Shown here: positions 62,869-64,000 of the stretch, in pieces
Position numbering within the stretch: position 1 is the first letter of the stretch
How the letters are laid out: every line of letters starts with the position of its first letter
Origin: Microbacterium psychrotolerans
Lineage (GTDB): Bacteria; Actinomycetota; Actinomycetes; Actinomycetales; Microbacteriaceae
Length of the DNA stretch: 64,000 nt
Direction: 5' to 3'
Assembly: GCF_031085295.1 (NCBI RefSeq)
Contig: NZ_JAVFWO010000001.1
Location: 458,400-522,399, forward strand
Position numbers and translations under genes: made by a program
Notes under the pieces: model-generated
Database searches by the model: none
Told to the model about the DNA's origin: nothing
Seen by the model: only the letters and a program-made list of their open reading frames with translations

Positions 62869-63237
62869 TCAAGGACGCACGGGCAGCAGGTCCGAGATGT
62901 CGGCGCGCGTGCCCGAGGCGCTGATGCGGCCGGCGGTTGCGGCATCCGTCCACCGCTCGGCGCCCGTGGCGAGGGCGATCCAGGTGGCGGGGTCGGTCTC
63001 GACGACGTTCGGCGGTGTGCCACGCGTATGGCGCGGCCCCTCGATCACCTGGACCGCGCCGAACGGCGGCACCCGCACCTCGACCGAGTTGCCCGGCGCC
63101 TTCTCGGCGAGCAGCTGCAGCAGGTAGCGCACGGCGGTCGCGTTGTCGGTGCGGGCGGGCGGGACGGATGCCGCGTCCGCCGCCGCGACCGCGCTCAGGG
63201 CGGCGCGGCCTTCGTCGGTCGAGATCTTGCGGGCCAC
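62869..63237 (-). CDS. SCP-2 sterol-transfer-like protein
   Basis: A 122-residue protein with the actinobacterial sterol-carrier-like core: [67 protein letters not shown]. The family is commonly encoded divergently from purD, as here. It may bind a lipid or hydrophobic ligand. GTG start at 63237. Confidence 0.8.
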   Translation of the reverse strand: MARKISTDEGRAALSAVAAADAASVPPARTDNATAVRYLLQLLAEKAPGNSVEVRVPPFGAVQVIEGPRHTRGTPPNVVETDPATWIALATGAERWTDAATAGRISASGTRADISDLLPVRP

Positions 63238-63296
63238 GCCTCCACCGTACGCCGAGCGCCCGAAACCCGGCGGGACGCGTCGGTAGGCTGGAGCGC

Positions 63297-64000
63297 GTGA
63301 AGATCCTGGTTCTCGGCTCGGGCGCGCGGGAGCACGCCATCATCCTGGCGCTGCGGTCGGAGGAGACCGAGCACGAGATCTTCGCGGCTCCCGGCAACGC
63401 CGGCATCGGGCAGGACGCGCAGCTCGTCGCCCTCGACGTGAACGATCCCGCGGCCGTCACCGTCTTCGCCAACGAGAACAACATCGACCTCGTCGTGATC
63501 GGCCCCGAGGCGCCGCTGGTCGCGGGCGTCGCCGATGCGGTGCGCGAGCATGGCATCCCGGTCTTCGGGCCCGGCAGGGCGGCCGCGCAGCTGGAGGGGT
63601 CGAAGGCGTTCGCCAAGCGCGTCATGGACGCCGCGGGTGTGCCGACCGGGCGCGCGAAGCGGGCAGCGAGCCGCGCCGAGGTCGAGGCGGCGTTCGACGA
63701 GCTCGGCGCCCCGCACGTCGTCAAGGCCGACGGGCTCGCCGCAGGCAAGGGCGTCATCGTCACATCCGACCGGGCAGCGGCCCTGGCGCATGCCGACGAG
63801 TACCTGCCGTCCGGTCCTGTCCTCATCGAGGAGTTCCTGGCCGGCCCCGAGGTCTCGCTCTTCTTCCTCAGCGACGGCGACCACGTGCTGCCGCTCAGCC
63901 CCGCCCAGGACTACAAGCGCCTGCTCGACGGCGACGAAGGCCCCAACACCGGGGGCATGGGCGCGTACTCGCCGCTGCCGTGGCTCGACGGCCGATTCGG
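63297..64000 (+). CDS. purD: Phosphoribosylamine--glycine ligase (3' end beyond window)
   Basis: The first 234 codons of GAR synthetase, which joins glycine to phosphoribosylamine (the PurF product) using ATP. It opens [14 protein letters not shown] and continues to [28 protein letters not shown] (ATP-grasp nucleotide loop), [17 protein letters not shown] and [16 protein letters not shown] lies just before the GTG. It runs off the right edge. Confidence 0.97.
   Translation, partial: MKILVLGSGAREHAIILALRSEETEHEIFAAPGNAGIGQDAQLVALDVNDPAAVTVFANENNIDLVVIGPEAPLVAGVADAVREHGIPVFGPGRAAAQLEGSKAFAKRVMDAAGVPTGRAKRAASRAEVEAAFDELGAPHVVKADGLAAGKGVIVTSDRAAALAHADEYLPSGPVLIEEFLAGPEVSLFFLSDGDHVLPLSPAQDYKRLLDGDEGPNTGGMGAYSPLPWLDGRF

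Overview
The window is about 64 kb of very GC-rich actinobacterial chromosome. GTG starts are frequent, TGATG/ATGA stop-start overlaps are common, and third codon positions are almost all G or C. The gene set (DUF3073, a NATD1-type mini-acetyltransferase, purM/purF/purD with an SCP-like gene, an HelY-type helicase, a LexA-controlled Rv2578c-like radical SAM gene, tandem-TetR and DUF4097/PadR modules) suggests Microbacteriaceae, most likely Microbacterium or a close relative. The genus is inferred from gene content and style; no 16S is present. I saw no rRNA, tRNA, CRISPR array, insertion sequence or prophage.

Layout. 1-5.8 kb: the start of an acyl-CoA oxidase-type gene (cut by the left edge), a VOC protein, a GNAT-GH16 fusion, formate-tetrahydrofolate ligase and a GNAT. 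5.9-10.5 kb: a sugar locus with a GH3 glycosidase, a tandem TetR regulator and a zinc polyol-type dehydrogenase; two 3' gene remnants sit where upstream partner genes may have been lost. 10.6-23.8 kb: a lipoprotein, RecQ, DUF1697, an SDR, an HelY-like helicase, an SGNH hydrolase, a mini-GNAT, a pirin and a large secreted subtilase. 23.9-28.9 kb: an ECF-type importer cluster (S, fused double ATPase, T, siderophore-interacting reductase, second S) with a DtxR/IdeR-like box. This is the most interesting system in the window. 29-34.7 kb: an LCAD-like acyl-CoA dehydrogenase, a VanY-type peptidase, the SOS-box radical SAM gene, and an alpha/beta hydrolase divergent from a TetR with a duplicated operator.

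34.8-40.9 kb: a DEAD-box RNA helicase, two DUF998 membrane paralogues (one reading through the next gene), two tiny acidic proteins, DUF1232 and a VOC protein. 41-48.9 kb: an RND permease with a very long disordered tail, a CrcB fluoride-channel pair, topoisomerase IB, a small Rho-N-like protein, a stress SDR and a small membrane peptide. 48.9-52.5 kb: a TipA-like MerR regulator, a DUF4097-PadR operon with palindromic operators, a universal stress protein and DUF3073. 52.7-57.4 kb: an MFS transporter and a hydrolase/EthD-like/SDR/TetR group with clear operators. 57.4-64 kb: purF, purM, a DUF559 nuclease-like gene bracketed by related hairpin elements, three conserved small genes and the first part of purD.

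Most convergent gene pairs are separated by strong GC hairpins, several built from the heptamer GGATGCC/GGCATCC, which also recurs across coding sequence. Functions are read from sequence motifs and family knowledge; no database search was run.
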